Source: Tigriopus japonicus
Lineage: Eukaryota > Arthropoda > Copepoda > Harpacticoida > Harpacticidae
Assembly (NCBI GenBank): GCA_010645155.1
Contig: JAAGOF010000251.1
Span: 1,048,010-1,112,009, forward strand
Direction: 5' to 3'
Length of the DNA: 64,000 nt
In this document: piece by piece, positions 1 to 10,223 of the stretch
Position numbering within the stretch: position 1 is the first letter of the stretch
Layout of the letters: each line of letters opens with the position of its first letter
Program-made: the position numbers and the translations under genes
Notes under the pieces: generated by a model
Database searches by the model: none
Seen by the model: the letters and a program-made list of their open reading frames with translations, nothing else
What the model was told of the DNA's origin: nothing

Positions 1-2933
1 CCAATTCGTCCAAGTGTAGTTCCAAAATTTTGGATCAGCGTCGATGTCATAGGGCGTGTTCACGCCTTTGATAGCAGAATCTTGAAAGGCAAGAGCAATA
101 CTACGGAGTTTGGTGAGAATTTGAGGAAATTCTTCCGCCAAGTTGTTTCTTTCACAAGGGTCCCGAACAATATTAAAAAGGCAATCTTCCTTCAAGGCAT
201 CACAAGAGGTGACAGAATCTTCTGCTGGACATTGGACCTTAGCTTTTTTTCGAAGTCTAAGTATTTTCTTTTTTGAAGGTGGGCCGTAACCGACAGATCT
301 CAATGCTCGAGCAGCAGGACTTGATACGATGTTCATGAGATTGTATTCCTTTGATTCGTTTTTACCGGAGTCTCCAAACCACTCGGTGTATTGTGCGCCG
401 CTAAACGGAGATCCTGTATGAACACAAAACAAAATCAGGCAACACATTTTCTTATTGTTATAAGGCATCAATACGAGAGCCTACGTGTATTTGATCATAT
501 TAAAATTTGTCTATTAAAGAAGTGTTACGTTTCATAAACATTAAAAAATTGTCAACTTAGCATCCTAAAAAATGGCTCGCACATTCATGTTCATAAAGAA
601 AAAAATAATGCTTTCTTTGTTGAACTTTGGAAATTGATATTCGCAAAAATGGAACGAAAAACACAACCCAATATGTAGTTTTAAGAACTCGAAGCGTTTT
701 ATGAAGAAGATTGATTAGATTAAGATGAATTAAGTATGCGTCAGTATGCGTCACCTTCGTTTGTTTACTTACCCCAAAATTACTCTGAATTACTATTGAA
801 ATTTAGCGTAAAAAACAAGATATGAGAATATTCACATAAGAGTTACCATAATTGAATTTCCAGTCTCCATGACGCACAGCAACAAACAATCTTGAGGTAG
901 GAGATCCATGAAATACGGTAGTCCTCGGAGACGGGTCTCCATTAGAAATCGTTTGCCATACGTTCATTCCATCGATTTGTGGAATTGACACATCAGTTCC
1001 TAAACGAAAACAAGCATTTACACATTAACTGTCTTTCAAAGCTAAAGTAGATCACGCAAAACACTCATACCTGAAGCCGCTGAAAGCAGGGTTGGCAGTA
1101 AGTCTTGAATGGTAATGAGATCGCGAGACACCCGATGGGGTTTGACTATCAATGGGCTCCAAATAGCCGCCACACCCCGAACTCCGCCTTCAAAAAGAGT
1201 GCCTTTCATCTAAAAGAAATTCATTCATCACTTTTAAAAATTAGCAGGGGTGCCAATATGAACTCACCCCTCGGAGAGGAAAATTAGAACCATCGCTGAA
1301 ATCGTAGCCTTCGCTAGCTCCACCATTGTCTGTACTGAAGAGGATTATTGAGTTTGCCAGCATTTTTGTTTCTTTCAGTTTCATTATTATCTTCCCAACA
1401 GATTGATCCAGAGCATAAACCCCCGCTGTAAATGTTTTTTATATAGATATACTCATTAGTATATTCTTATACTCAATGGTACATTCTTGAAGTTATTATC
1501 AAATACGATAGAGAATCAAATCCCAAATAAACGAAGGTTGCTCAAAGCGAATTGATAAAAAATTGTAAAAATGTGATCCAATTAGTGAAGTTTGAGCTAT
1601 TCAAGATCACATTCAAAAAACAGCTTCGCGAAGATTTTCATGGCTTCAATTCCTTTTTGGGAAAATACTATTTAGATTCTAAAGACATCTCAAAAGAGTT
1701 TTGTCAACATGATTTATCATTTGGTCTTTTTTTCAGGAGTTTTACAGACATAAATTCTATAATGATTTCATATCTAATTGTGGTAATACAGACATGTAAA
1801 GACGACATTTCTGCCACTGAAAAAGTTTTACGGATAAAAAGTTATTAGTTTTGAATCTTATTTTGGTTACATCCTGGCGCTGGTTCCGATTTACAATAAA
1901 TGGTTGAGTCGATTAAAAAGTCATAATTTCCAAATCAATGATCTTCATAGTATGTCTCACCCGCTAATTCGTGTCGGTAAGGGTAATCTTTTGTACTTAA
2001 ATGTTGAAATCGTTTGAGAAGTTTTTCTGGTGCCTGAACTGGACCATGTGGTGCCATATGGGACACCAACAGGAACAAAGGAGTATCTTGGTCGTGCTCT
2101 TCCAAGATCTTTAAAGACTCTTCAGTAAAGGTATCCGTGGCGTAATCTCCTTCATACTCCCAAGCAACTCTCATTCCATCTCGAAAATCATATCCCTAAA
2201 TCGCAGTGAACCAAGCATTGTGGTATTATTTGTACCAATGAACTTAAATGCTTTTATGTTTTACCATAGAAATGTTCGGTCGACAAGTCATTCTCTTTGA
2301 GAAGTAGTTTGTCATTCCGTTCCAAATTCCAAGATGGGATTCGAACCCACGGAAAGTTGGCGTGTAAGCTTGTCTGAAGCTCCCCAAGTGCCATTTGCCA
2401 ACCAATCTTGATACATACCCCAACTTCGACTTGAGATACTCGGGCAAGGTTTTAAATTGCAGAGGTAATCCAAAAGGAGTCATATGGCCAATAAGGCAGT
2501 TTTGAAGGCCAATGTGAATTGGTTGAAGGCCAGTCATAAGGGCTCCTCGACTTGGAGAGCACACATGGTTGACATAAAACTGGTTGAGAATCACTCCACT
2601 GTATGCCAAAGCGTCAATGTTAGGAGTGGGGATTTGATTGGAACCATGGAACCCGACATCGTTCCATCCCTAATAGGGATAACTTTTAAAGTATAAATCA
2701 AACGATAAACAGGAGAGACAGCCTCTTACCAGATCATCGGCCAAAATGTAGATGATATGAGGTGGTTTAATGGTTGATGAGTGGATGTTACTAAACCACG
2801 GTTTTGTCCAACGAATAGTTAAGGTTAAGAGAAGGCTACAAAAAGCAATGCGCCTGAGCCTTTTGGGCCATAATCGAGGCCTTATTTTGTGTATAATGTT
2901 AATTCGAGAACAAGAGTGAACAAGTGAGGCCAT
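1..2933 (-). CDS. Arylsulfatase B-like sulfatase, paralogue 1 (3' end outside window)
   Basis: Exons on the minus strand: 2730-2933, 2265-2669, 1961-2195, 1268-1425, 1071-1209, 847-999 and 1-413 (incomplete). All junctions are GT/AG and keep frame, giving 569 codons. Family motifs in order: ILADDL then GWNDVGFHG (metal site), [11 protein letters not shown] with Cys105 as the residue converted to formylglycine, VGKWHLG, SHMAPHGPVQA, STDNGGA, FEGGVRG, and the C-terminal DPCERNNLAEE. Exon 1 encodes a hydrophobic stretch (FCSLLLTLTI) that fits a signal anchor. Known for the family: lysosomal or secreted hydrolysis of sulfate esters on glycosaminoglycans; the substrate here is not readable from sequence. 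Start chosen as the ATG opening exon 1. All catalytic motifs are intact, so it looks functional. The final residues and stop lie upstream of base 1. Confidence 0.93.
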
Positions 2934-2978
2934 TGGTTCGATCTAGATGATTAACGAGCTATCCCTGATTTTTTACAG

Positions 2979-3558
2979 GTGCCGGATCAGTACGTTTTAG
3001 ATCGGCATTTGATTGATCGAAATCGCGGGTTGTATTCCTCTGTTATCAGCCTTCTAATGCCCTTAAGTGAGGCTCATTTCACACCCGATGGTGAATTGAG
3101 AGTCAAATGTCGAGGCACAATTGCGGCAGAGTTTTGGGAAAACGATGTTGAAAACGTCTTCACGGATCGAACCAAGAAAGATCGAATGGTTCGGGTCCTT
3201 GAGGTACAAGAAAGCCAATGGCCAGGTAAGAATAATTCTTTTTTATTCAACTTATGCACAATCGTCTCTCCATCAAATGAGTAACCCAACAAATAAACAT
3301 TGTATTTTTATCTGCTAAATGAAGAAAATACTGATTCAAATTGTGCTCGCCCAGAGTTGACTGGATTATCAAATGGATTAAAAAAAATCTGAAATCGTAA
3401 TGAGAGAGCGTAAGCAATTCTGTCTGGCATGGAAATAACGCCTTTTATTTTTATTTCCAGCCTCATCCCAAGGGCTCAACCCGTGTTTAGCACTCATGTT
3501 GGCCGGAATTTCTTTGGTGCACGTCATGCAAAGCATACAAAGAATTGATCGTGAATAA
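2979..3558 (+). CDS. Beat-like immunoglobulin-family protein, last two exons only
   Basis: Exon 2979-3225 follows a pyrimidine tract and CAG at 2976-2978 and ends at a GTAAG donor. Exon 3461-3558 follows TTTATTTCCAG, continues in phase 1 and ends in TAA. The first exon reads VPDQYVLDRH, then LYSSVISLLMPL, then AHFTPDGELRVKCRGTIAA; the spacing of SSV, HF, G-x-L and KC matches the second Ig domain of arthropod Beaten-path (Beat) proteins. The second exon gives a hydrophobic tail (CLALMLAGISLVHVM) suited to a membrane or GPI-anchor signal. Beat proteins are neuronal Ig-domain guidance molecules. Earlier exons are not in the window; the sulfatase start codon is only 45 bp upstream on the other strand, so either that gene sits inside a Beat intron or this is a detached fragment. 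The Beat assignment rests on motif memory, not a search. Confidence 0.5.
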
Positions 3559-3742
3559 ATTGATGTTGAAAGAAAAGCGAAACATGATAGTATTTTATAA
3601 ATAAGAAACCGCTTTTTCTCGTTGTTATGACCTGGAACATCAAATATATAAACCATGCGAGAGTGATTGAAATAAACAAAAAAATACACAAAACAGGGTT
3701 CCAAAAATGTTTTTACGATGTCTAACCGTTTCTAGCTACTGT
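3556..3742 (+). promoter_or_regulatory. Upstream region of the secreted-protein gene family, disrupted copy
   Basis: This stretch resembles 16190-16350 upstream of the intact copy at 16794. Shared blocks include a TGGAACATCA block, TGCGAGAGT, ATACACAAAACAG and GTTTxTAGCTA. It stops at a hAT insertion and resumes at 4632 with the block TGATCACGTGGT. No specific promoter element can be proven; the call rests on position and on similarity among the three copies. Confidence 0.5.
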
Positions 3743-4631
3743 TAGTGATGGGACGAGACGGCATTTCCAATACATGAGACCAACTGATGCCGGTCTCAAT
3801 TAATACATCTCAGAGGCTGGCATCAATACTGTATCAAGTCTTACGAACGAAATGACAGCTACAAAAGGTGTCCGCCACCGATTGAACCTATTCGTGTTTA
3901 ACAATTTTGTTCAAGCGTGTAATCGAAATCTAACTCTCTTTTGAGGTATTTCTAATATGCATGGAAACCATGACCTTTATTTACGCCGTATCAAATAGCT
4001 TTTCGACTGATATTGTCTGTTTCAATTTGGTTTCTTTGATATTCAAATCTTAGTTGCTAGTCACACTTTTAAGCCAGGTTGACTAGAATGTGGTAATGAT
4101 GTCGTGGTTTGCCACCTAATTTCAATGTTGATGGGCTTTAGCAAATGGAAATTTCAAATATTAACTGTGCACTAACGAGTTAAATAAAATCTTGCGTTGC
4201 AACATAATAACATGAGCAATCGTTAAATGAAATATTCTCCGACAATTTGGAGGATATAACATAAGTTTTTGTGTTAATGAAAACGATTTCACGTCACACT
4301 TTCAGCGGTTCTTCATGTATTTTTCTTTAAAACGCTGAAGCCAACATGTTATGCCAAGTTGTGAAATCAACGTCTAGGCACGAGATGTTCCTTGATTTGA
4401 AATTTATATTGTTTAAGTTTAAAACAACGGAAAAATAAATCTAGATTTTTCGTGCCTTCAAACTGAAACCGATCGAACACCAGAGAAAAAGCAAAACCCA
4501 ACTTGAGCAATTTTGGCAACACTTCACATTTCTCACTTGGTCTCAAGTCGGAATCAAGACCAGCGAGACTTTCATTGTATTGGTCTGGTCTCATACTGTA
4601 TGAGACATTGCTGGTATCAGCCCCATCAGTA
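3743..4631. mobile_element. Non-autonomous hAT-type element, 889 bp
   Basis: Termini TAGTGATGGGACG on the left and, read inward from the right, TACTGATGGGGC. An exact 8-bp target-site duplication GCTACTGT flanks the element at 3735-3742 and 4632-4639. Removing it restores the order found upstream of the two intact secreted-protein genes. Subterminal GAGACC/GGTCTC words recur near both ends. No transposase ORF is visible inside. Confidence 0.85.
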
Positions 4632-4673
4632 GCTACTGTATGATCACGTGGTGTAGCACCTCTGTCAAAAACT

Positions 4674-4894
4674 CGACACACCACCACACCCATTAGAATC
4701 TCGAAAACAAAATCGGACACGGAATCTTGCCTCAAATCTGGACAGAGAAGCCAGTTAGATTGTGTTTGGTCTGGTTCACGAGTTATTTTTGTGTTCAATT
4801 GGACCATAGAAATGTTTATAAAGTTTCAAATATTGCTCATGGCTCCTATTGTTCTTTTGCTTGAAACTTTTGTTTTGAATGAGACAGTTTTGCC
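4674..4894. repeat. Left terminal inverted repeat of the 3.85-kb transposon
   Basis: Inverted counterpart of 8294-8520; it begins CGACACACCACC and ends near GAGACAGTTTTGCC. Differences are scattered single bases and small indels. Confidence 0.8.
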
Positions 4895-5124
4895 ATCAAT
4901 TCCAAAATATAATCTAGATTTAAAATGAATTACCCAAAACATCATGCAAGTTTTGAGTAAAACACACCAGGCAGCATGTTTAATTGACGGAACTTAACAT
5001 AGTATACATTTTTGGCTCGCAATAAAGATGTGACAGGTTTGCTGGCAACTTCTCAAACATTAAACAGGAAGTGTGCAGGCGTACTTTTCAATCATGATGG
5101 CAACACTACTTCCTCGTTCAAAAC

Positions 5125-7371
5125 GTGCTCAAAACGGACGCGACATCATCCTCATCCTCATTCATAATGGAAGGTCATGATAGAGCTCGATCCGGTCGCT
5201 GTCTCATTTGTCTTGACCGGAGTGCCGTTCCAATTGCCCGATTTTCTTTTGAGAACCTAGTGAGGCAGTACGTCATCCAAGGCTACTCCCTCAATGATTC
5301 CAGGTTACCTTCCGGTCTTTGCAGCAATTGTTCGCAAAAATTGCGGAGCTTTGCCGCAATGGATTTCAGCCCGGTGTTGCCGGAATTTCCCGACTTCTCG
5401 GCCATGTCCCCTTTTCGCCCTTTTCGAGGGGAAGTCAAATGTAGATGTTTCCTTTGTGAACGCTACAAAATTTGTGGGCTCACATCAAGTCGTGGCAAGA
5501 TAAGAAAACGTAAGGTCGGTCGGCCCCCAAAAAGGCTCAAGAGTCCATAGGCATCGCTGAAAGGCCCAACCGTGGAACGTTTTGCTTGAAATGCTTTGCC
5601 ATGATTTATCAAGGCTGTCGGCATCCATGCACCGTCAACAGTCACCAAGAAAACGTCCAAAAACTGGTCCCTCAACGAACTATTGAGGTGTTGACCTCAG
5701 ATGTGGTGCTTGATCAGGTCCAGATCAGACAAGCGTTATCAACGGATGGTTGAAGATAGTTCAAAGATGATCACAAAGGAGGCAGTGCTTGAAGCCAAAA
5801 AAGCAACTGGTGTTAGCGATACTTCTTTGTTGAAAATTGTGAGCATTTTTGGTGGCCATGTCAATGTAGAGCCCAGAATAAGAGAGGCGCTTGTTGAGGC
5901 CAATAGGAAGTTCAGCTCCATATTTGTATCTTTATTGCGACAAATTATTTTTGTCATTACGGCAACAGAAATATATGTGATATGGTTGGTTTTGTTCCCC
6001 ACAGACAGAACAGATACATGTATCTGCGGGGGTGACATGAAATTCTTTCTTTTTACAGGTCAGATAATGGTCAGTGTCGTAAATTTCACAAATTGATATT
6101 CACAATCTCAACCGAAATTTCGCCAACCACCGGAGAGTCATTTCCTCTCGTCTATTGCCAAAACACCAAGCCATTCTTTGACTCAATCCTCAATGAACGT
6201 ACATGCCAATATGGTGATGTGATCTTGAGGCTGTCCATTGACGAGGGAAGGTCGTTCCTCAAGGTGAGTTTCATAAGGGCCAGGAAACTTTTCCATTTCC
6301 AATTTTAAGCAAGCTCGTGGCATGGATCATATCAATCAAGTTTTTTTTTTTAATTTTAGGTCAGTGGAAACTTGATTTTTCGCGATTGCGATCATGAACA
6401 TGACTGCTTCAAAAGCTCTGGCGTGAAGAGGACGTTTATTCTGGCCATTGCTCCTATCAAGGAAACGTATGATCATGTCAAGCTCTTGTTGTCAAAGATT
6501 GACCTTGATGTAGAAGACTAGTTGGAGGATGTTTAGGCGCAGGATCTAAAGTGCCTCAACATTGTCTGTGGGTTGGGCAACTACAGAAGCACGTTTCCGT
6601 GTCTCTATTGCCTTTGGATCAATGGAAAATAGAATCAATCGCCACATGAAGAACGAACCCTGGGAAGACTCAACAGCAAATACCAAGATTTCTTTTCAAC
6701 TCATGGTGCCAAACCCAAGAATTTTGAATCTGTTCAACGACAGCCTTTGGTGGGTCGGCACAAATCACAAGATATTACCAATTCTACAAGTTTTACCATT
6801 CCTTGGCTGCATATTCGGTTGGGTGTTATCAACCATTCCTACTCCAAGCTCATACTTGTAGTACCTCACGCTGCACATTGGCCAACAGTTTTGCATCTGC
6901 ATCAAGAGCGTTATCACGGTATTGGGTTTGAGGGGAATGAGTGTCAAAAGCTTTTGAAAAACATTCGCATCCTAGAAAAGATTCTTTTGGAAGAGGGTCG
7001 AGAGGCTGAAGGAAAGCCTTTCGTTGACATTTTCAAAGCTTTTGGGATGATGAACACCGAATACTCTCGGGAGACAGTGGATATTTCATCCCTACGTAGA
7101 AAAATGTGTGCAAACGTTCCGAGAAGCATGGATTGTCAGTGGAATGGCACTTATTCCCAAGGTCCATATCATTTTGGACCACTTGATTCGTTTCGTCATT
7201 CAGCACCAGGGGCAAAACATGGAACGGTTTGCTGAACAGGCACATGAAAGTTTTCATGCAGAGTATGACAAGATCTGGAAGAAGTATAGGGTGAAGGAGA
7301 CTTCAAACCCAAACTACAACACTCGTTTTCTTCAATCCGTGCGAGATTTCAATGGGTCCCATGCGTTCTGA
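5125..7371 (+). pseudogene. Transposase-like zinc-finger gene of the 3.85-kb transposon, decayed
   Basis: The protein is read across frames. Residues from 5125 show CLICL and, about 40 residues on, LCSNCSQKL, a C-x2-C pair set resembling a zf-AD or treble-clef finger. Then come CRCFLCERYKICG and VGRPPKR (AT-hook-like). After a frame change near 5548 there is FCLKCFAMIYQGCRHPC, a further possible zinc site. Later segments read KKATGVSDTSLLKI, VILRLSIDEGRSFLKVSG, DLKCLNIVCGLG followed by PCLYC, and C-terminal IPKVHIILDHLIRF and EQAHESFHAEYDKIW. An intron is clear at 6264-6359 (GTGAGT to TTTTAG), and another probably ends at 6058. Stops at 5548, after VED near 6520 and in the WINGK region make it non-functional. 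The acidic residues in SIDEG, DLKCLN and EQAHES could form a DDE site; this is inference. I do not recognise the superfamily. Confidence 0.55.
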
Positions 7372-8293
7372 ATTCATTTCTTTATGTTGCAATTTATTCT
7401 TTTTTGTTGTTGCGATCCCAATTAAACGAAAAGCTTGTTCACAGCCTTTGTTCCCTTCTTTCAGTATTCAACGGGATATTGGCAGGTCTTTAGCCATCCC
7501 TCAAATAAAGAGAGTAAGTTTTGGACTTTTGAAACGATAAAAATTGAAACAATTAATTTTGGAAAAGTAACGAGTAAGTTTTGAGTTGTTAAGTCGTTAC
7601 AGTTACTACATTTTTGAAATTTAACGGCATCACAGTTCCGTGAAGAAAGAACGAATTTCTGTAATTTCGTTACAACTGCCCTGGATATTATTAGGCAAAA
7701 CACTTGATCTTGATAGCTCAACCAACAAGAATGGACCAAGCAATTTCGTTCCAAGTCAGTTTTTTGTCTCACGATTACTTTGTGGTAATTTTTGACAATG
7801 TTACATCTCATGCGATCTATTTGTTATGACTGGCTCTTCTTGCTGAATGAAATTCATGCATTCGAATGAATAAGACGGACTCCATGACATTTACCTCCTG
7901 CAATGTTGAATTTCGTAAGTGATGACATTATCCAATGATCGAGTCATTTAATACTTACTTTCCTGCCTCTGACTAGGCTTGATTCATTCATGGAACAACT
8001 TTAAATGAGTTTTATCATTTTCATAGACGCAAATTTTGATTAAACATACAAAATAGGAACCAACTCTTATGAGACCGCTGTTCAGCTATGATTGGAGTAG
8101 ATATCCTTCATCAGAGGTTATTTAAGTTTGCTAGTGAATGAGTACTAATGTACAGACCTTCATTTTTATCCAAAGAAACATAAAAAAAGTATTCAAATTT
8201 TGTATTAACATTATCATTAGTTTTCCGTTTGTTGCTATGAAGCACCTGAAGAAGATGACTTCGATTTGTTTAGGTGTTTACACCTAACAAACA

Positions 8294-8520
8294 GCAAAAC
8301 TGTCTCATTCAAAACAAAAGTTTCAAGCAAAAGAACAATAGGCGCCATGAGCAATGTTTGAAACTTTATAAACATTTTTATGGTACAATAGAACAAGAAA
8401 ATAACTCGTGAACCAGACCAAACACAATCTAACTGGCTTCTCTGTCCAGATTTGAGGCAGGTTTCCGTGTCCGATTTTGTTTTTCTAGATTCTAATGGGA
8501 ATGGGTGTGGTGGTGTGTCG
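8294..8520. repeat. Right terminal inverted repeat of the 3.85-kb transposon
   Basis: Inverted counterpart of 4674-4894, ending GGTGTGGTGGTGTGTCG at 8520. The base after it resumes the upstream region of the secreted-protein gene family (TTCGAGAGGAGCG). Confidence 0.8.
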
Positions 8521-10223
8521 AGAGTTCGAGAGGAGCGTAGAAACCAAAGGAGAAACACGTGGTTATCGCGTGGTTCTCAACCATTCTCGAAACCGGTGGA
8601 AAACGTTGGGACTGAATGGTTTGTGGGATACCCTCAAATATTTAACAAACATACCTACTTTTTGCTTAAAATTTGACTTGATGAAAGGCTCAAAACGTGC
8701 ATAGACTTGATTCAAACTCAAGACAACAAATTTGGTCGCTGAATGCGTTTAGTAAATCATTCCCTTGCGTCTTCTGGTCAGAAAAAAACTGGCCTAAAAT
8801 GTAGGTTCTTAAACTCACCAAAGAAAGGATAGTGTCAATGTTTGTATAAAACATGATCACCCTTCTTTCGTGGTAGTACAACCCCCTATCACCAAGTCAC
8901 TTGCTCGCATTCGCATTCATGGTTCGAGATGGTCCAAAGCCTTCTCGAACCATGTGATTTGGTATATAAACTTCAACGTCACGGATCCAATCGCTGCCAT
9001 TTATCCCTTGGACACGATTCTGACGAATTCATCTTGAAGGAACTCCACCAAAGAATTCCCCAACAATACTTTTGGACCACGGTATTGCAGGTGAAAGAAC
9101 ATTGTCCCGAACAAAGTGAGGAACTGATCCGTGGGCTCAAGTACATCTGGCGAGGCAATACCCCACGATGGATTGAGATGTACGCCAATGGTGATGACTA
9201 GAGATGTCGCATTGACGCAAAATGTTTTTTTACACTTTTCACAATTTATTTGCACTTTTTGCACTTTTTGCCATTTTTGGACTAAAATTCCAAAAGTACT
9301 TGAAATACTCATTTTTAACTTATTTTTTTAACATATTTTTTTTTAAATCTGAAGTCAGAGATTCAATTTTCTTGAATTTCTCTGTTGTGCTTGACATCTA
9401 CAAACATTCACATACGAACACAAACACAAGCATAGAGAAACCAAAATATCAGTTCTTTCTTGATCCAGAAAAATCTCTCGTGATCGCTACCACCAGATTG
9501 GCAAAGGCAATGAAAAACAACAATTTCCTCCTCGAACTTATCGTTGCATATGGCTTTGGAACCTGGTTTTTGAAGGTGTTTTTTGTCGATATCGTCCAGC
9601 ACTTGAGCCGCTACCAAAATCGTAATTGGTTTAACTTCAAAGTGAGTGACGAGGAGAAAAAAAGCTCTCCTTGGATTTGCATGTGTTTCTCTCAGCTCAT
9701 CATGGAGATCTTTCTACGAGATCCGACGTTTTCAGAGTTGCCACTCAAAAGTAGGTCCAACAAACAAATAAGAGGCGTGTTTGGCTTCAAAATAGCTGTT
9801 TTTGTGCACGACGAGATTATCAATTCCATTCAGACTTGGGATTGGATTTGGGAAGGTAGCTTAAGGAATCAACCGTCGGAGGGAATATAATCTCCTTGAG
9901 GAACTCCTCCTTCTAGTGTAGTGGGAAAGTGTGAGTGAGATCGTAAGTGTAAGTATGCGTGTGAATGAATGTACTAAAAAAATTTTTTATTTGCACTTTT
10001 TATTTGCGTTTTTTCCTGTTTTTTTTGCACTTTTAGTAGCACTTTTTGCACTTTTTATTTGCACCAAAATGACACCTCTAGTGATGACGGTGTGCTACCA
10101 TTATTGATCCACTTGTGGAACAGTTGGCGTCGGAATCGGGATCTTCAAACCATTATTGGAGAATGCCCATTTCTGATTGGATCCAAACTGCATCGGGATA
10201 TCACGAATCAAATCACCCAAAGT
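8521..10223 (+). pseudogene. Third copy of the secreted-protein family, signal peptide lost and split by a hAT element
   Basis: The upstream part from 8521 matches 16395-16690 (for example ACCTACTTTTxG and TTGATTCAAACTCAAGAC). Coding similarity starts near 8929 (SLLEPCDLVYKLQ), runs to YANGDD at 9198, and resumes after the 9199-10080 insertion with GDDGVLPLLIHLWNSWRR, ending at TAA 10221-10223. The intact copies carry about 19 residues of signal peptide before this point; here that segment is replaced by unrelated sequence, so the protein would not be secreted even without the insertion. Cysteines in EPCDL, HCPEQ and GECPF are kept, but one conserved in the other copies (the C of VQCLLE) is Ser here. 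It is diverged, with many amino-acid differences from the other two copies, which are nearly identical to each other. Confidence 0.85.
9199..10080. mobile_element. Non-autonomous hAT-type element inside the secreted-protein pseudogene
   Basis: Termini TAGAGATGTC and, inward from the right, TAGAGGTGTCA. The 8-bp target-site duplication GTGATGAC is exact at 9191-9198 and 10081-10088. Both ends carry TTTGCACTTTTTGCAC-like words. Excision in silico rejoins the host reading frame YANGDDGVLP without loss. The 222-residue ORF at 9222-9890 is not recognisable as a hAT transposase and begins in low-complexity terminal sequence. Confidence 0.9.

Larger units (their letters stand above)
4674..8520. mobile_element. 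DNA transposon with ~220-bp terminal inverted repeats, superfamily unassigned
   Basis: The left end 4674-4894 and right end 8294-8520 are inverted copies with few differences. Both start with CGACACACCACCACACCC and share TCTGGACAGAGAAGCCAG and TTGCTTGAAACTTTTG. The flanks at 4640-4673 and 8521 onward are two halves of the sequence that is continuous at about 13900-13975 and 16355-16430, so the element interrupted a copy of that sequence. I could not fix a target-site duplication; the flanks next to the ends differ. The interior holds one decayed multi-exon gene (see 5125-7371). Ends and length fit a cut-and-paste DNA transposon. Confidence 0.75.

Noticed and set aside
4367..4807. 146-codon minus-strand ORF
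   Set aside because: It crosses the right end of the hAT element (4631), host sequence and the left end of the next transposon (4674), so it is a chance fusion of three sequences.
9222..9890. 222-codon ORF inside the hAT element at 9199
   Set aside because: It starts in TTTGCACTTTTT low-complexity terminal sequence and has no hAT dimerisation or DDE motif. The middle part looks somewhat protein-like, but not enough to call a gene.
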